This document shows positions 11,191-24,500 of a DNA stretch of 64,000 nucleotides, piece after piece. Position 1 is the first letter of the stretch. Each line of letters begins with the position of its first letter. The position numbers and the translations under genes are program-made. The notes beneath the pieces are model-generated. The model saw only the letters and a program-made list of their open reading frames with translations. It searched no databases and was not told where the DNA came from. The stretch is from Nymphaea colorata. Taxonomy: Eukaryota; Streptophyta; Magnoliopsida; Nymphaeales; Nymphaeaceae. The stretch lies in contig NC_045142.1 in the NCBI RefSeq assembly GCF_008831285.2, positions 18,043,354-18,107,353 of the forward strand, in the 5' to 3' direction.

Positions 11191-14100
11191 TTAGCTAGCA
11201 ACAGGTTTATCTTCCATGTTGAGCTCCAGTTCGAGGCCCATACTTAGTAGATGTTCCATCATACTTGTGATATCACTCTTCAAGCGTGCAGAAAACTCCT
11301 GGTCCAGATCAAAGAGATCACGTTACAAACAAACATGAAAAGGACGTCAATTCAGCAACCCAACAAAAGATTACTGGATAACTGAATTAATGACCAAAAA
11401 CAAAGGTTGGGCGTTGAAACCCAATTGTTTGATTAAGGTAAAGTAGAATTTGTACAAACCATTACTAGCATGATGGTATTTTTATTCAACATAGCTTTCA
11501 AAGAATTATAATAGAACAATTCAGACAAGAATGAACCTTCAGGATATTTGTGATAATCCATTCATATTCCAAGGGAAAATTAATTTGTCTTATAGTACAT
11601 TTAATCATGTATGTTTCGGCAATCTTGGTCAAATTTGCTCAAGTTTTTAGATGTTATTTTTGAGGTGGCAATAGAAAACAAACTAAATGGATGTGTCAAG
11701 TGAAAAGAGGACCCAGCTGGAGGAACTTTATAAGCAATTTTTGTGAAACGTCATGAATTTGGCAGTCCACAAGCTGACCAGCTCCATGGCTGGACCCTTG
11801 CTGTTGTTCGCAAATCTGACCAAGTAGTCATAGATGCAATCAGAACGTCCAAAACTTTATGGTTCAAAAACAAATCAATGAAATCCAATGTGCAGATGAA
11901 ATTTTATATAACCATCAAGATTGACAGCATCAAATTTCCATGTAATAAAACCCAACCTCATTGGAAAATTCTTTTTGTTCTGGAACATAGATTTGGATGA
12001 TTGGACTACATCCATGTGGTCAGATCATCAAAACTTGGTTGAAATCCAGCTGGACAGCCATATACTGAACAGCAGAAATTGAACACACACAACATATATA
12101 AATATAAAAGGGTCGATCTGCTATATATGCCATGCTTGCCCTCGCTGGCAAGTGCTGTATGGCTATCAAGAGATATGGCCAACATAATGTGGAACCTTTT
12201 TATATGTGTTGTATATATATGTATGTATGTGTGTATGTATAGCAACACCAAGAAGATTCTGCTTTTTTAGCAACTAAGTCTCATGCTTTGGATGCAGTTT
12301 GCTCGTGTTAGAAATAAATATGAAACAGTGACTTCAGGAGGAATTGAACAGGCAAAAACCACAGCAACAAACTCGTGCCAATTCATCCAACAGTTAATCA
12401 GAAAAAGAAGCAGCAGAAATTGACCTTTCTTTCCTCCTTATTTTGTTGCTCTTTTACTGCTGAAATCCATTCAGTCACTAGTTTCTGAAGCTCTATTTGG
12501 ATCAATGGTTTCTTTGCATCAGGTAGGTTCTAGCAGGTTAACAGATATACATAAGATTAGTCTTGCAATGTCAAAAATTTAAAGAGAAGACAGCACAAGA
12601 CACTTTTATAACATGAGCAAGAATATGGAGGGAAACAGGAAAAGAAAAGACTCAAGTGAATTCAGGTCTTTGCAATTTTCCCCACCTAATACAGGTTATT
12701 AGGTGGGATGGTTTCGTTATCACTAAACAAAAAAGGAAACATCAGGAAAATCATGCCTTTTGGCATTTTGAGGATGATCTGTGCACCACAAAATGGAAAA
12801 ATATAACCGAGGACCATATCAACAAAATGCTAGCAAGTAAGCAAATTTGAATATCTACTTTGACCTTATATAAACAACAAAATCTTACCGATGGAAGAAG
12901 CCAGTACAATTTCTTATTAGCCATTTATTGCCGACAAGAAGTACAGTGAGGAACTTTAAACTTGAATGGAAGTCTTTCTTAAATCTCCAATTGCAAACAA
13001 ACGCCCTTGTAGACACCAACTCAAAATACAAATGCATGCTCTTGACTCATTATGGAAACTATAAGCGCTATTCTAACTTGAAATTTGAAACATTTAAAAA
13101 AACTGACCCAACTGAACATATAGGTGGAATCGAAGCACTTTAAACTTGAATAAAGGACATCCAAATGTACACCAATTACCAATGAATGCCCTAGAAGACA
13201 CCAACTCGATATGCATGTAGATGCTCTTGACTCAATGTGGGAACTATGGGACTGCACTTCCATCTTGAAAATTTCAAATATGAAAAAGCATACCTGACTG
13301 AGCAAATGAATGGTGACAGCAGCATTTTCAGGCTGATGTTGAAGTAGATACCCCTGTAGATGACATACGATAGAACATGAATTTTAGATTTTACATATCC
13401 CTTGACAACACAGATTAGATCAACATAGTTCATTTAAGGCACTTAATTTTACTTAGATAAGATAAAAATGCTCTCTAAGGTCTCATCCCTAGAAGGACTG
13501 AGAGGTCGGCTGTTTCTTCAGCAAAAAGTCAAGAATAAGCTTAACTAAGCAAAATTCAAAAGAGCACTGCCTCTAAAATGAATATTCAGAAGCCATCAGA
13601 GGCAATTTCTGTTCCAGTAAAAAAAAAGGGTTGTTTCATTTTTTATGACAATTTATCCTCTCAATAATAGGCATCCATCAAAATTGAAATTGCATAAAGG
13701 TGCTCATATGCCTCCAAACCCAACCCTCTGATAGTGGTTTCCTTCAACAACTTGGCTGTTTCCTTGAAAATTTACATATTCGTGTGTTTCTCATTTCAAA
13801 TTAATCTGTGATTCTTCTTTTCATCTTAAACGTATTTGTACAATAAATATAGGAAATAAAAAATAGATGGAAAAGGATTGGACCTTGACACAAGCAAAAG
13901 CAGTTGGAACAGTATGTTTCTTCCCAGATTTTGACCTAAGCTCCTCAATTTCCCATATCAACTCCATCTTTCCTGCAATTACCGATAAGAAAGTAAACTA
14001 CAACATCAAGGAAAAGAGAAGGTGGCAATCACATGGCACAGAACAAACAAAATCATGAAGACACATGAAACAGCAGTCCTTATCAGCATACATGGTCATC

Positions 14101-17100
14101 TACTGAAATCTGGTTTTCTTTGTACATCTTGAGATGTATTATATCTAATGGCAAATATATGAAAGGTAGACACTTTGGTTCCTTTATGCAATCACACCTT
14201 TAACTAACTTGTCCATCCAACACATGAGCTGTCTGAGTTAACGAAGATATTTCTTACCCATTTTTGCAGCAAAATCCATCCAAATGTCATAAGCAGTTCG
14301 ATGCAGTTTTATTCCACTCTTAATGAATTTTTTCGCAAACTTACAGATGAGATCCCAGTCGCCCACATTGTAACAGATGCTGCAATAAGATGAATCCAAC
14401 TTCAGTGTTCACAGAATCATGCGACTGGATGAGACTTTTAACCCATGAAATGGAAAAATATACTTACATGATTGCCAAGGTGAATTTAAAGGAATATGGC
14501 TAATAAAATTAATGAAATAAAGTGCGAGCTAAACAAGTCATGGAATGTGCATCCAAATATTTTGCAGAAGACCAACTGGGGACCTCAGCACCCTAATGTA
14601 TTAAATCAATCCACTCATGATAATAATAATATTTCAAGGATGAAGTCACCAATAAAGGACCTGAACAGCAAAAAGCATGCTGTTGTTAAAAGGGATGGTG
14701 TTTCAATGAAAAAGAAAATTTACTTGTTAACAAGCGAATTTTGCATCTTCCCTAGCTTATGCAAGAACACATCTGACTAACAAAATAGAACTCTTGTACC
14801 TGAAAACTATGTCGGCTGTCGTTGGTTGAAATTGTAAGGAATTCCTTTTCATCACTTGCAATATCTTAACCATCGCTTTTGCATCATTGTGTTCTTTTGC
14901 ATGTAACTAGAGCCCCATTAAAAGAGTCAAATGGTATCAAGGCAATTGCACTATCAAATGAAAAATTTAGCAATCCATTGAAAAAGTCCAGTGTGAGAAT
15001 CACCAGCAGGTAATGAGCAGATCCAATAGTGGGAGTTATACCATAGACATTATGCTTCCAAAGCACTTTTAGTCCTGCATACACCAAAATTTTATATACG
15101 TAAGCACCACACTTGCCAAGAATTTTGTCAATTGGTGCCTCAGCTGAACCAAACATGAAAGGAAACAACTTGACTAAACCACATTTCAGACCAAAGTTGG
15201 TTCTAGTGTTTATTTTTAGAAGGGCATTGTTCTCCTTCTGCTCTGACAATGAGAAACCATGAAACGTAGCAACAGCAGGACAGGGAAAGGACAGTTATTT
15301 CCTTGGAAAAGGCCAGGAGGTCATACCAAGGTCTACAGCACCAGCACGTGCACATGCCTCGGCAATTTGCATACAGTATTGAGAATTGAAATTATCATGG
15401 ATGCGAAGGTGGGATAGCCGCTGTAGCAAGAGATCATTTCTGCATGTCAGTAAGATATCCCTTATCAACCAAAGGGTGTTCAAAGGGGAAGAAATGGCTC
15501 TGATCAATTAGTCACTAACAAAAATTCGAAGCTTTTGCAGTATTCCGAATAGAAGCTTCACATCTTCCCGGTTTACACAGCTTGCAAACATAGCCCTCAG
15601 CCAAGCATTTGGAGGCATTGTTCCAGCTTCCACAGATTTCAGCATTTTATTGTAGAGTTCCTGTGCAGCTTCTGAATTGCAGCATCACACAACATGCCAA
15701 AGTTAGAATCTTTTGGACATGAAGGCTGAAACAAGAAAAACTTTTATGTCTTCAATGCTTGATGCAGTAAACTATGTCAACCATAAGATATGTGTAACTA
15801 ATAAAGGAAAACGAGTTTCTCCAAACACTTATGAGCTTACTCCTCATATACACAAGTATCTTTCAACCAAGAGAGAAATGGCTGAATACTTAGTACAATG
15901 ACACTCTACAGAAGTATTTATTCATTGATCATAAATTGAAATAAACACTCAACCCACAAAAAAATGTTTTCTATTAATTTGAATAAACTATAAAGTAACA
16001 ATTTGGAGGTTGAACCATGACTACTGGAATCCTTTAGCACAAAGCTGGATTTTTGCTTGTTTATTGCTCATAATTGGAAATATACACTCAGTTTACAAAA
16101 AGATTCTATTACTTTGAATTAGACTATAAAGTAAGAATATTTGGAGATCGAGCCATAACGACTGGAAACCTTTAGCACTGGATTTTCAATCCCAAGGAAT
16201 GGAAACTGGAATCCATCAAGAATTTTGATTGCCACGCATAAACTCTACTCACTTATACACACACACACACATATACATAGTGCAATGAATTGACTTCTAA
16301 ATTCTGATCCCATTCTGCTTACTGTTCTTATTTCCCACTCTATCAACTAAGGACCATTTAATTAGAATAAAAGAAGAAAAGATAGCCAATGACCGGTGAT
16401 GCTCATATCTGAGGTGGCAGTGCCAGTATTAGTGGCAGTAGTATAACAGTAATGATGGTAGTACAAGTGGTGGTGGTTGTTGAAAATGGTGGGGCCTTAT
16501 TGCCGTTCTGATTATAGCAGGGACAGCTGAAGTGGTCTCTACGGCAACAAGTGCCGAATGTCAGTGTCGTGCTGGCAGCCTAGATGGTGGTAATAGCAAG
16601 GTTCAGCAACAAAGGTTGGAATGGTGACAGAAGCAGAGCTTGCAGTGGCAGGCTGGCAACTATAGAGATGGTGGTGGCGGTGGTGGTGTGACGTGATGCG
16701 ATTGAAAAATTGGAATGTAAATAGAACAAAAGGTTTTCACTTGTTCTTCGGAAAAGGGATTCAGCTCCACTTAAGTCTGTAAAATTCATTAAAACAGTAA
16801 AAATAGAACAGCCAGATACAATAGCTTGCCATTTAAAATAACATAAATTGTTGTTTACAAGGATGTCCAGACAAGGAGCAAATATCCATGAATAACGTCT
16901 CCAATAAACAAGAGTGTATCTGTTACCAACGAATGAAAATACAAACTAACAAGACTGAAAAAAGGTGAAATCAACAAAGGAGTGTCCAAGAAAGCTTACA
17001 TACAAGAGCCGTACTGCCGGCAATTTTGCTTCTCTAAGTATATCTGAGTTTGACAAAGAACTTTTGTTGTGTTTGATAGCCTTGGATCTTAGATCCGAGG

Positions 17101-18610
17101 CTGCGTTAAAGGTGTGTTTTGGAACATGGATTTTAAATCCACTTTACATGTTAAAAACCAAGGATTTAAGGTCGGAGACTCGGAAGGGTGGAGGGGTCCG
17201 ACCTTAAATCCGTGAATCTCCATGGTGAAACAAACACAGCCTTCAGAAGATCTAATTAACCTACTGATAAGACAATAAAAGTATGGGTTCAGCCACCATG
17301 CACATACATAAGATGCCACCTAGACACATGATACTTTGTCCAAGCTAACTGCACAGGCAAGAAAAAGAGAAGACAGTGACAGAGTGGACTAGAAAAGGGA
17401 TTGCATGAAATGGATATCAAAAGATGAATTTTCAAGACCTGAAGGTGTAGCTGTAACCGTCTTTGCCTCAGTACTGAATGATGCCTTCACACTTGTAGAG
17501 CAAAATGCTTGATCCAGAAATTGTTCAATTTCATCTGCTCCAAAAGAATCCAGAACCAGTCACGTAGGTTTCAATAATGAGAAAGGGGCTGGGTAGGCAT
17601 CTAGGAAAAGTAAATTGACAGCTTCTGACCTAATGGTGGACAAACTAAATATATATTTACACCAATTTCAATTCCCTGACAGTATTGTGTAGAACAAACA
17701 CATCCACTCGACCATTCTTACCTCCCGAGACTGCCACAATGTAACTCTTAAACCAAAAAAGGAAAATGAAACAAGAAATCGTGAAGTTGCCATTCTGTAG
17801 GTTACCGTATATAAGATCACGTAAAACTGCAATCTTTCACTATAATCAACGGAAACAGCATGGAATAAAAAGAAGAAGACAAAGCATGAAGCTCATCGAT
17901 GCAATACGCTGCGTTCAAAACCGTCCTGCTTCACAGAGCTCCACCACAAAACCAGATAAGAATAAGAACATAAGACAACACCTTTCTTGTCCCAGTGAGA
18001 TTTTCTGAGCCGTATTCCTCCTCCACGAGAGGTCGACTTCTGCTTCTACAAGGGTCTACATCAACAACTACTGAATTCGTCGAAAAGCTTTCTATTCCGC
18101 GACGACAATGCTGACAACGAAGTGTATAATCACTAAACAGAGAAGCAGGAAACTAAAAACCCGACACTTGCCTTCCACATTTTTGACATTCAACAAAGCA
18201 ACATAACACTGTGTCTCATAAAATAAAATAATAATAATAATAAAAGACCCGAGCACCATATAAAGGAAATTCCTTCCAAGGAACTCTTCTCCAACCTAAA
18301 GCTTAAGTGGACCAAATATCTCCAAAAAAAAAAAAATAATAACAACAACAACAACAAAACGAGAATGGTCGCAAATGCAATCGGCATTTCTCAATGAATC
18401 TATTCAAGAAAAAGTGAAGCGAACCATCAGAAAGGAAAACTAACTTCGTGAGCTTGGAGGCAGAAGGGAAGGGATGGATAAGGTCCGGCGCTGTTGAGAG
18501 TAATAAGAGAACGGCAGAGACGCCTCGATGGCGGACGAAATGGAATTCTCCGAACGGACGGCAGAGCACATCGATGCCCCAAGAAAACGAGCGCTTCGGG
18601 AGATCCTCAT
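11191..18610 (-). CDS. Probable mitochondrial PPR-like helical-repeat protein
   Basis: Thirteen exons in transcript order: 18610-18445, 18070-17982, 17746-17722, 17534-17439, 15671-15520, 15420-15327, 15074-15004, 14906-14800, 14379-14258, 13972-13884, 13353-13294, 12529-12425, 11298-11191. They total 1284 nt, giving 427 residues, with every phase compatible. The third exon is only 25 nt but is needed to keep the frame. The ATG chosen begins MRISRSARFLGASMCSAVRS, rich in Arg and Ser and lacking acids, a typical mitochondrial presequence. The remainder is alpha-helical with PPR-like spacing: EAAQELYNKMLKSVEAGTMP near residue 126, CMQIAEACARAGAVDLGLKV, DAKAMVKILQVMKR, CYNVGDWDLICKFAKKFIKS, and MELIWEIEELRS. 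Length and layout recall the mitochondrial PPR protein At4g35850, but I compared it only from memory. RNA binding in organelles would be the usual family role. The C-terminus is acidic and helical. Confidence 0.8.
17098..17242. mobile_element. Putative short MITE in a PPR-gene intron
   Basis: The left end AGGCTGCGTTAAAGG with nearby AACATGGATTT mirrors the right end, whose complement reads AGGCTGTGTTTGTTTCACC with CATGGAGATT. The interior holds inverted GGATTTAA blocks. Target-site duplication was not resolved. Confidence 0.4.
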
Positions 18611-19719
18611 CCTCTCAATCGACTCTCTCCCTTCCTTGAACACTTGCAGAAGCAAGAAGAAGAAGAAGAAAGGAAATAGTGGCAGTGAAGGGAAGACTCC
18701 CCTAAACCCTCGCGGTTCTCTGTTGCCGGTTCGGGTTGGTACTCGGAATCAACCCAAATTACTTCACCAACAAGCCGGTGGCCCAGCTAGAAAAATCCAC
18801 TCGCATCAACTCATAGTATACTTAAAAAATTTTAAACTCACTACTCTATGACTCAAGCCAATTCGAGGTTTAACTTATTTAATAATAGATGAGTTGAGTT
18901 AGAGTTAAGAAATATATTATATTAAATAAATTAGTTGAGCTCAAGCGGAGTTAGAACATATTCAATTAAGTAAACGAGTTGGGTTCAATTCTAAACGCAA
19001 ATTCAAGTTGTTTATATTTTGTCAAGCTTGTGCGTAAATGTAAAAGAACATGTCAAAGGTATCTTAAAATGTTCACCAAAAAAAGAAAAATGTTGCAATG
19101 GATTTCCTTGTGGCTCTTAAGGGTATGGTCAATAGTTCATGGATCAGTTATATTTGTGTTTAACAATAAATTTTTTAATAAATGGCTCAAATGGTTCTTT
19201 AAGCTCAAGCCAGATCCCTACTCGAGTTGAACTGAACCAATTTTGATCCTTCTTAGCTTGAACAAGCCGAGTTCGAGTTAGGTAATTCATACTCAGATTG
19301 AGCCGAGTTCGAGTTCGAGTTGAGCCTTTTAAAACTCCAGCCAAATTTAAACTGGCCTGGCTCACAAACCCTTGGACAGAACTAAATATAGGTGTAAGTA
19401 ACATTTGTAGCTTCCTTGACCTACCAACTGAACTGGACTGGACTGGACTGGGTTGCTACCAACTTGGACAGAGCCAAATTGGTTCCAATACCAATTTACA
19501 TTTCAACTTTATCGACATTATTTAAAAATCAACTCATGTGATGAATGGGTTCTCGTTTTTTGGATCAGCATTTTGGAGTTGACCATTTATTTGAAATTGT
19601 TGTTAAAAATATCATTAGCTTTTAATGAGTTGATGAAGCGATGGCTTGTTGCATTGCACTTCATTTCAAACACATAGCTTTCACCAGAAAAACTCTCTAA
19701 AAGTAAAATTTCATATGGG

Positions 19720-19912
19720 GGCATCCGATGGTTTGGAATTTTGGTTTGAGAATGAAAATTTCATAATCATAATGAAATAGTTTCAGTTTCCTAATTTCAT
19801 AAACAAAATACCATGTTTGCTTAATAATTCCAATTTCTTAAACAATGAGTATTATGATTCTAAAATTCTATGATTGTGGGTATATCAAACATCCCTTAAA
19901 TAAATCTATTGT
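19720..19912. repeat. MITE-like repeat, copy A
   Basis: It begins with a GGGGGCATCCGATGGTTTGG-type end, contains AATGAAAATTTCATAATCAT, and ends GGTATATCAAACATCCCTT. Copy B at 20886-21072 has the same order of motifs. The terminal sequences are imperfect inverted repeats (GGG...TTTGAT). Confidence 0.55.
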
Positions 19913-20249
19913 AATAAATATTTTATGATTGTTTTTAGCATAGTTGGCAACCCTATGACTTGGAGTAAGATTGGCTGAAGATTAGGTCACCGGCTTAAAA
20001 ACTTGACTCGGTTGAGTTAGGTTATAAGTTTTTATATTGATTTTTTATTGTCAATAGATGTCAAAGGTAGGTCTGTTAGGACTTTATATTTGTTTTTTTT
20101 TTATCAACTAAAAATGAATAATATGTAATATAAGCGTCTATCTAAAGTTTGAATTATTTCACAATTCAAAAATTAACAAGCTTGAGTATTGAGTAATGCA
20201 CGACAAAGGAGAACATGTAATTTGTTGAGAATCCCAAGGTACTCAATGG

Positions 20250-20572
20250 GTCCGACTAGACTTGAGCAACGGGTTGGGTACCCATCGGTTACCTGATACC
20301 TGGCTTGGTTGGGTCCGAGTTTGGGCCGATGGCTCGGTGGGCTGGGCCCGGGCTTGATGTGAGGCCCGGGTCGGCTCGGCCCGTTTATAATTTAAAAAAT
20401 AAATTTTTAAATTTTTTAAAATTTAATAATATGTATTTTATTATTAAAAATATATTTTATATTACTAAAAAATTATTCTATAATTAAAAAATATTTGTTA
20501 TTACCAGGCCGAACCCGGGCTATCGGGCCAAGCCCGACGGGCTGCCCAGGTCGGGTTATAACCATCCTAATG
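20250..20572. mobile_element. Degraded MITE with GC-rich ends and AT-only core
   Basis: CCCGGG/GGCCCG-rich arms of about 100 bases enclose an AT-rich core of about 120 bases (20390-20500), and the arms are partly inverted copies of each other. The plan matches the intact element at 45900-46122. No clean target-site duplication is visible. Confidence 0.5.
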
Positions 20573-20885
20573 GATTGGAAGATTGATGAATCACCGCGAG
20601 TTTGCCAACTATAGATGACACTCTAAAGAATGTAGTTATCAACCAATTTTTGAGAACATGGGTTGTGTGTCAGAATGACAAGGCAAAACAACACTTTCAC
20701 ACATAAAAAGACAGCGGCCCAAGTTTTTGTTCGCTTTTGAAAAAAGTTTTTTTGTCCAAACTACATAAACACACACCAAATATCGTATTGGAGGCAAGAT
20801 AAAAAAAAACATTCATGAGGCATTTGATAAATACATATTTTATTGTGGGCAAAGCATTTTTGTTTGAGTTTCCGAGTTTCAATAA

Positions 20886-21072
20886 GAGGGTGCTTGATGA
20901 TTTCAAATTTTGATTTAATAATGAAAATTTCATAATCATAAATTTTCCTTAAATTCAGTTTTTCAATTCCGAAAACAAAAATTTTTATTTGTTTAATAAT
21001 TTTCATTCCTTAAAATTTGAGCATTTTGATTCTAAAATTTAATGATTTTAGGTATATCAAAACGGCCCCTGG
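20886..21072. repeat. MITE-like repeat, copy B
   Basis: It begins GGGTGCTTGATGATTTC, contains AATGAAAATTTCATAATCAT, and ends GGTATATCAAAACGGCCCC. It is homologous along its length to 19720-19912. Confidence 0.55.
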
Positions 21073-21096
21073 ACGTAGACTTATGAAAGGAACAAG

Positions 21097-21150
21097 CGAT
21101 TTGTTAACATATATTGATTTGTTCGATTTGTTAACATATATTGATTTGTT
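21097..21150. repeat. Exact 27-bp tandem duplication
   Basis: Two identical adjacent 27-base units begin CGATTTGTTAACATATATTG, at 21097-21123 and 21124-21150. They lie about 350 bases upstream of the SDR gene. Confidence 0.95.
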
Positions 21151-21495
21151 TGTAAGGAATTCAACGCACGCTTTAGTGTCTAGTGACAATCAATGATAAT
21201 CAAATAGTTGTTCACCTACCTCTACTTTTTAGAACATTAATTACTAAAACAATAGCATTTAATATTCATATTAATTCGTCTATAAGATTCTAAAAATTAC
21301 ATCAACGGTGTTCCTAGAACTGTATGAAAATACCACTTTGGCCTCCCTTTAACACTTTAATGGGAAAATGTCGACAGTTTGTTACTGCGACTGTTCGGCA
21401 ACCTTCGCGTGAAACTTGATAATATTTAGAAAATCGGCCAAGTGGATAAAAGAAAAACATTTTATCCAGTATGAGGCTGTTGACCTCAAATCCCC

Positions 21496-21561
21496 ATGAA
21501 GGCGATCGACAGCTCCGCCATCAAGTACTCCTCACATGGCCCTTCCTCTGGCTGCGAGTAG
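21496..21561 (+). other. Possible upstream ORF overlapping the SDR start
   Basis: An ATG 40 bases before the SDR start opens a 21-codon frame that runs over the main ATG in a different frame and stops at TAG. If transcription begins upstream of it, it would reduce main-frame initiation. The transcription start is unknown. Confidence 0.4.
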
Positions 21562-24500
21562 CTCCAGACCCTTCATAGGACACCATCCCTTCAAGTTTGG
21601 GGCACACCCTTCTCCGTTCGCACCCCCCTGCCTTCTTCCCGGCACCTCTCTTCGCAATTCTACTCATTTTCCGACTTGTAGAAGGCTCAGAATGGAAAGC
21701 CAATCGTGTTGCTCTTCTTTTCCCGGTGAGTTTGGTCGTTGGTTCTCTTTCGTTTGGCATTTCCTGACAAAAAGTCGTCTGGTTCTTCTCATCGAACCCT
21801 GTAGAGATGTCGAGATTCTTTTTCGTTCGTGTACGTTCTCTGCATCGTTTAATCTGGTTTGCGCGTTTTGGTCGATGCCAACTTGGTCGCTTTGTCTCTT
21901 TCGCGTTTTCTTGGTCGAATGGTATAATTGAGATCTATTTATGCATTTTAGTTTGATCCTCGGGGTGTGTTTTAAGCATTAGTTCGCACGGTTTTGGTGG
22001 CGATGTTATTTTGTTCCTGGACTCAGACTTCAGAAAATGAAGTGAGAATTTATATGTACAACGGTGGGATGTCAAAGAGATTTTTGCTGAAGCAACGGGA
22101 TAGTTGGTTAGTTTTAAAAGGCGTCTTTGCCTGTTCCTTTTTTGTAAACTGGAGGATGGTATTTGTCGTTTTATTTGCAAGTGGTGTTCTGAACTTTTGA
22201 TGTTATTTTCAGTTGCTTGGGTGCTAGTTCATAGATGAGTCTATCATCGTTTTATGTCGATGGTTTATTTGTTGCTTTTGAGTAGCAAATTTAATGCTGT
22301 TTCCGTAATTAGTTATGATTTGCATGAAATTGGTTGTGGTCTCTGCAGTGTAGATTTGTAGAGCAATGTCTTGCAGGGATTATTCAGAAATCGCCCTGCG
22401 AGTATCTAAAATTTTTTACTAGCCTGCACGTAATTGGTTAACGTCATTCTTTTAAAATTGTTTATTCGAGAGGAGGAAGTGGAGTGCGTTTGAAGTGGAG
22501 GAGGTACCACATTTATTTATCTTAGTTTATTGGGAAAAGCTCGTTAGCATGATTATCACTTTATCTTTCCATGAGTTGGTGACAATATCGGTTCAAGAAC
22601 TTATTTCCATTGGGAACCCCTAGCTGAAGGTTTTGATTCGCTGAACTGCTATACATTTTCTCCCATTTTTTGGTTTAGTTGGAACACCTTCAAAATAGCA
22701 GTTAGCCTTCTGGATATCTCAGTGAATTGTATGGAAGCTGGAAAAATCAATAAAGAAAATAAGTCTAGACATTGCCTAGAATCCTGAATTCCTGATCCTA
22801 TATGTACATATATCGAGATTCTCTTCTCCTAACAGATTTTAATGTCTTAGATCTTGAGTAGTCACCAAGGCTGTAACCAACTGGCCAAGGAATTCTGGAA
22901 GTAATGTGTGTGTTCCACAGCTCATTTGTAGAATCACATGTATTAATTCATGGGGAAGGGTGCTTGCCTTTCTTTGTTCTTTTTACTATAAATGTTGTCA
23001 CAAGTTTGCCTGCCTGGATTTTTTCAGCGAGGTTCTTTTTTCTGGGTATTTTATGGGAAAGATTGTTTTATAGGAAAACACCAGAAATTCAAAAGACTAA
23101 AAATATATAAGAATAACAGAAAGATATAACTTTTTATGTGTTTTACTAATTCTCCTACAAAAATATCGATAATATTCGAAGCAGTAATTTTTAAATGTTA
23201 AAAGAAACACAAGATAGAAAATAAGGGTTTTAAGTACACTAAAATATGTTTTCTGGAAAAAAACTTATGATATTATTGCCAAATATCAAGAGAAATAGTT
23301 ATGATATTTTTAAGATGTCATTATGTTTTGTCCTTCATTTTGTTTTACTCTGTTCTGCTGATATTATTGCAATGTTTTTAAAAAATGTTGTGACGTTTGT
23401 ACAAATGCTAGAGAATAGAATTTACTGGTGATTATACTTGAAAAGATAGAGGCCTAGTTTGGTGAGATTACTTTTTCCTTCCCTTATCCGAGGAGCCAAC
23501 GTACTTTTCTTCAAATCTGCAGATCTCCCTGTCGGTAACTTCATATTTTTTGAGATTGTTATGTTCTTCTAATTTTACTTTACCTTGGCTACTAGTTGAC
23601 ATGTCAACTACTAAGTTGTTACTAGTGATTTAAATCAATGCACTGAGCATCATTTGCAATGGCTATTAGACTGCTAATTTCATAAATACCTTACTCTCTA
23701 TCTCTCTCTTTATCCACACCAACATATGTACATACTATAAATCATTAGAGAATAAAAAAAAATGTCATTCTGTGTATACAGATGCAACTTCTGCGGATCT
23801 GGATGTCTCTTCTGCTGGTTTGATTAGAGAAGAGGATTTACTAATTGTGGGTCCTGGTGTGCTCGGTCGTATTGTGGCAGAAAAATGGAGATTGGTATGC
23901 TTATGTGCAATAAAGCATTCTATTCATTTAAATAACTAGTAATCCTATATTATTTATTGATAGCTTATGATGCATTATGTTTAATTTGTCAGTAGCATTG
24001 CTATAAGTATTATATAATACGTGAAAGATTTTGTCCCGATTGCTGGAAATATATACAGGTACCATTAGCTAAATGCATCTTTATCTTGTAACTTTTTGGG
24101 TTGTGGTAACCTTTTGTTATTCAATTCAAACTAATTAAGATGGTTTCATTTCATCATGGATGGCAAAGATGGAAAATTTTAAATGTTATCCATTTATAGA
24201 GAATTGAACTCTCCTTCATGAGTGATTGTTTGATTGGAATTTGTTGGCAGTGTGTTATGCTCTTAAATGTTGAGAACCTAGCAAAAATTAGAAAAAGGGT
24301 GATTGTTGAATGAACAAGGAGCTTTTTTGATGAACTGGGTCTGTATTTAGGAAATAGTCTTTATTTAAAGGCAATGGTGGGTGCTGAAGCAGTTGATGAT
24401 TTTGGATGGTGGATGGGGCAATGTTGTGTTCGCAGGCACTCTGTAACAATTGGAATAATATATTTATTATTGTTTTTCATAAATTATTCAATGAGATCTG

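Larger units (their letters stand above)
18611..21495. other. Divergent intergenic/promoter region between PPR-like and SDR genes, repeat-filled
   Basis: Near the PPR start lie an AAG-rich tract (on +) and a CTAAACCCT telo-box-like motif at 18702-18710. Most of 18.8-21.1 kb is made of degenerate repeats, including GAGTTCGAGTT-type sequences at 19.2-19.4 kb. No gene is seen. Confidence 0.5.

Noticed and set aside
18611-18655. Extension of the PPR-like protein upstream of its ATG (LLQVFKEG...)
   Set aside because: The longer frame begins at TTG rather than ATG. The ATG at 18610 gives a good mitochondrial presequence.
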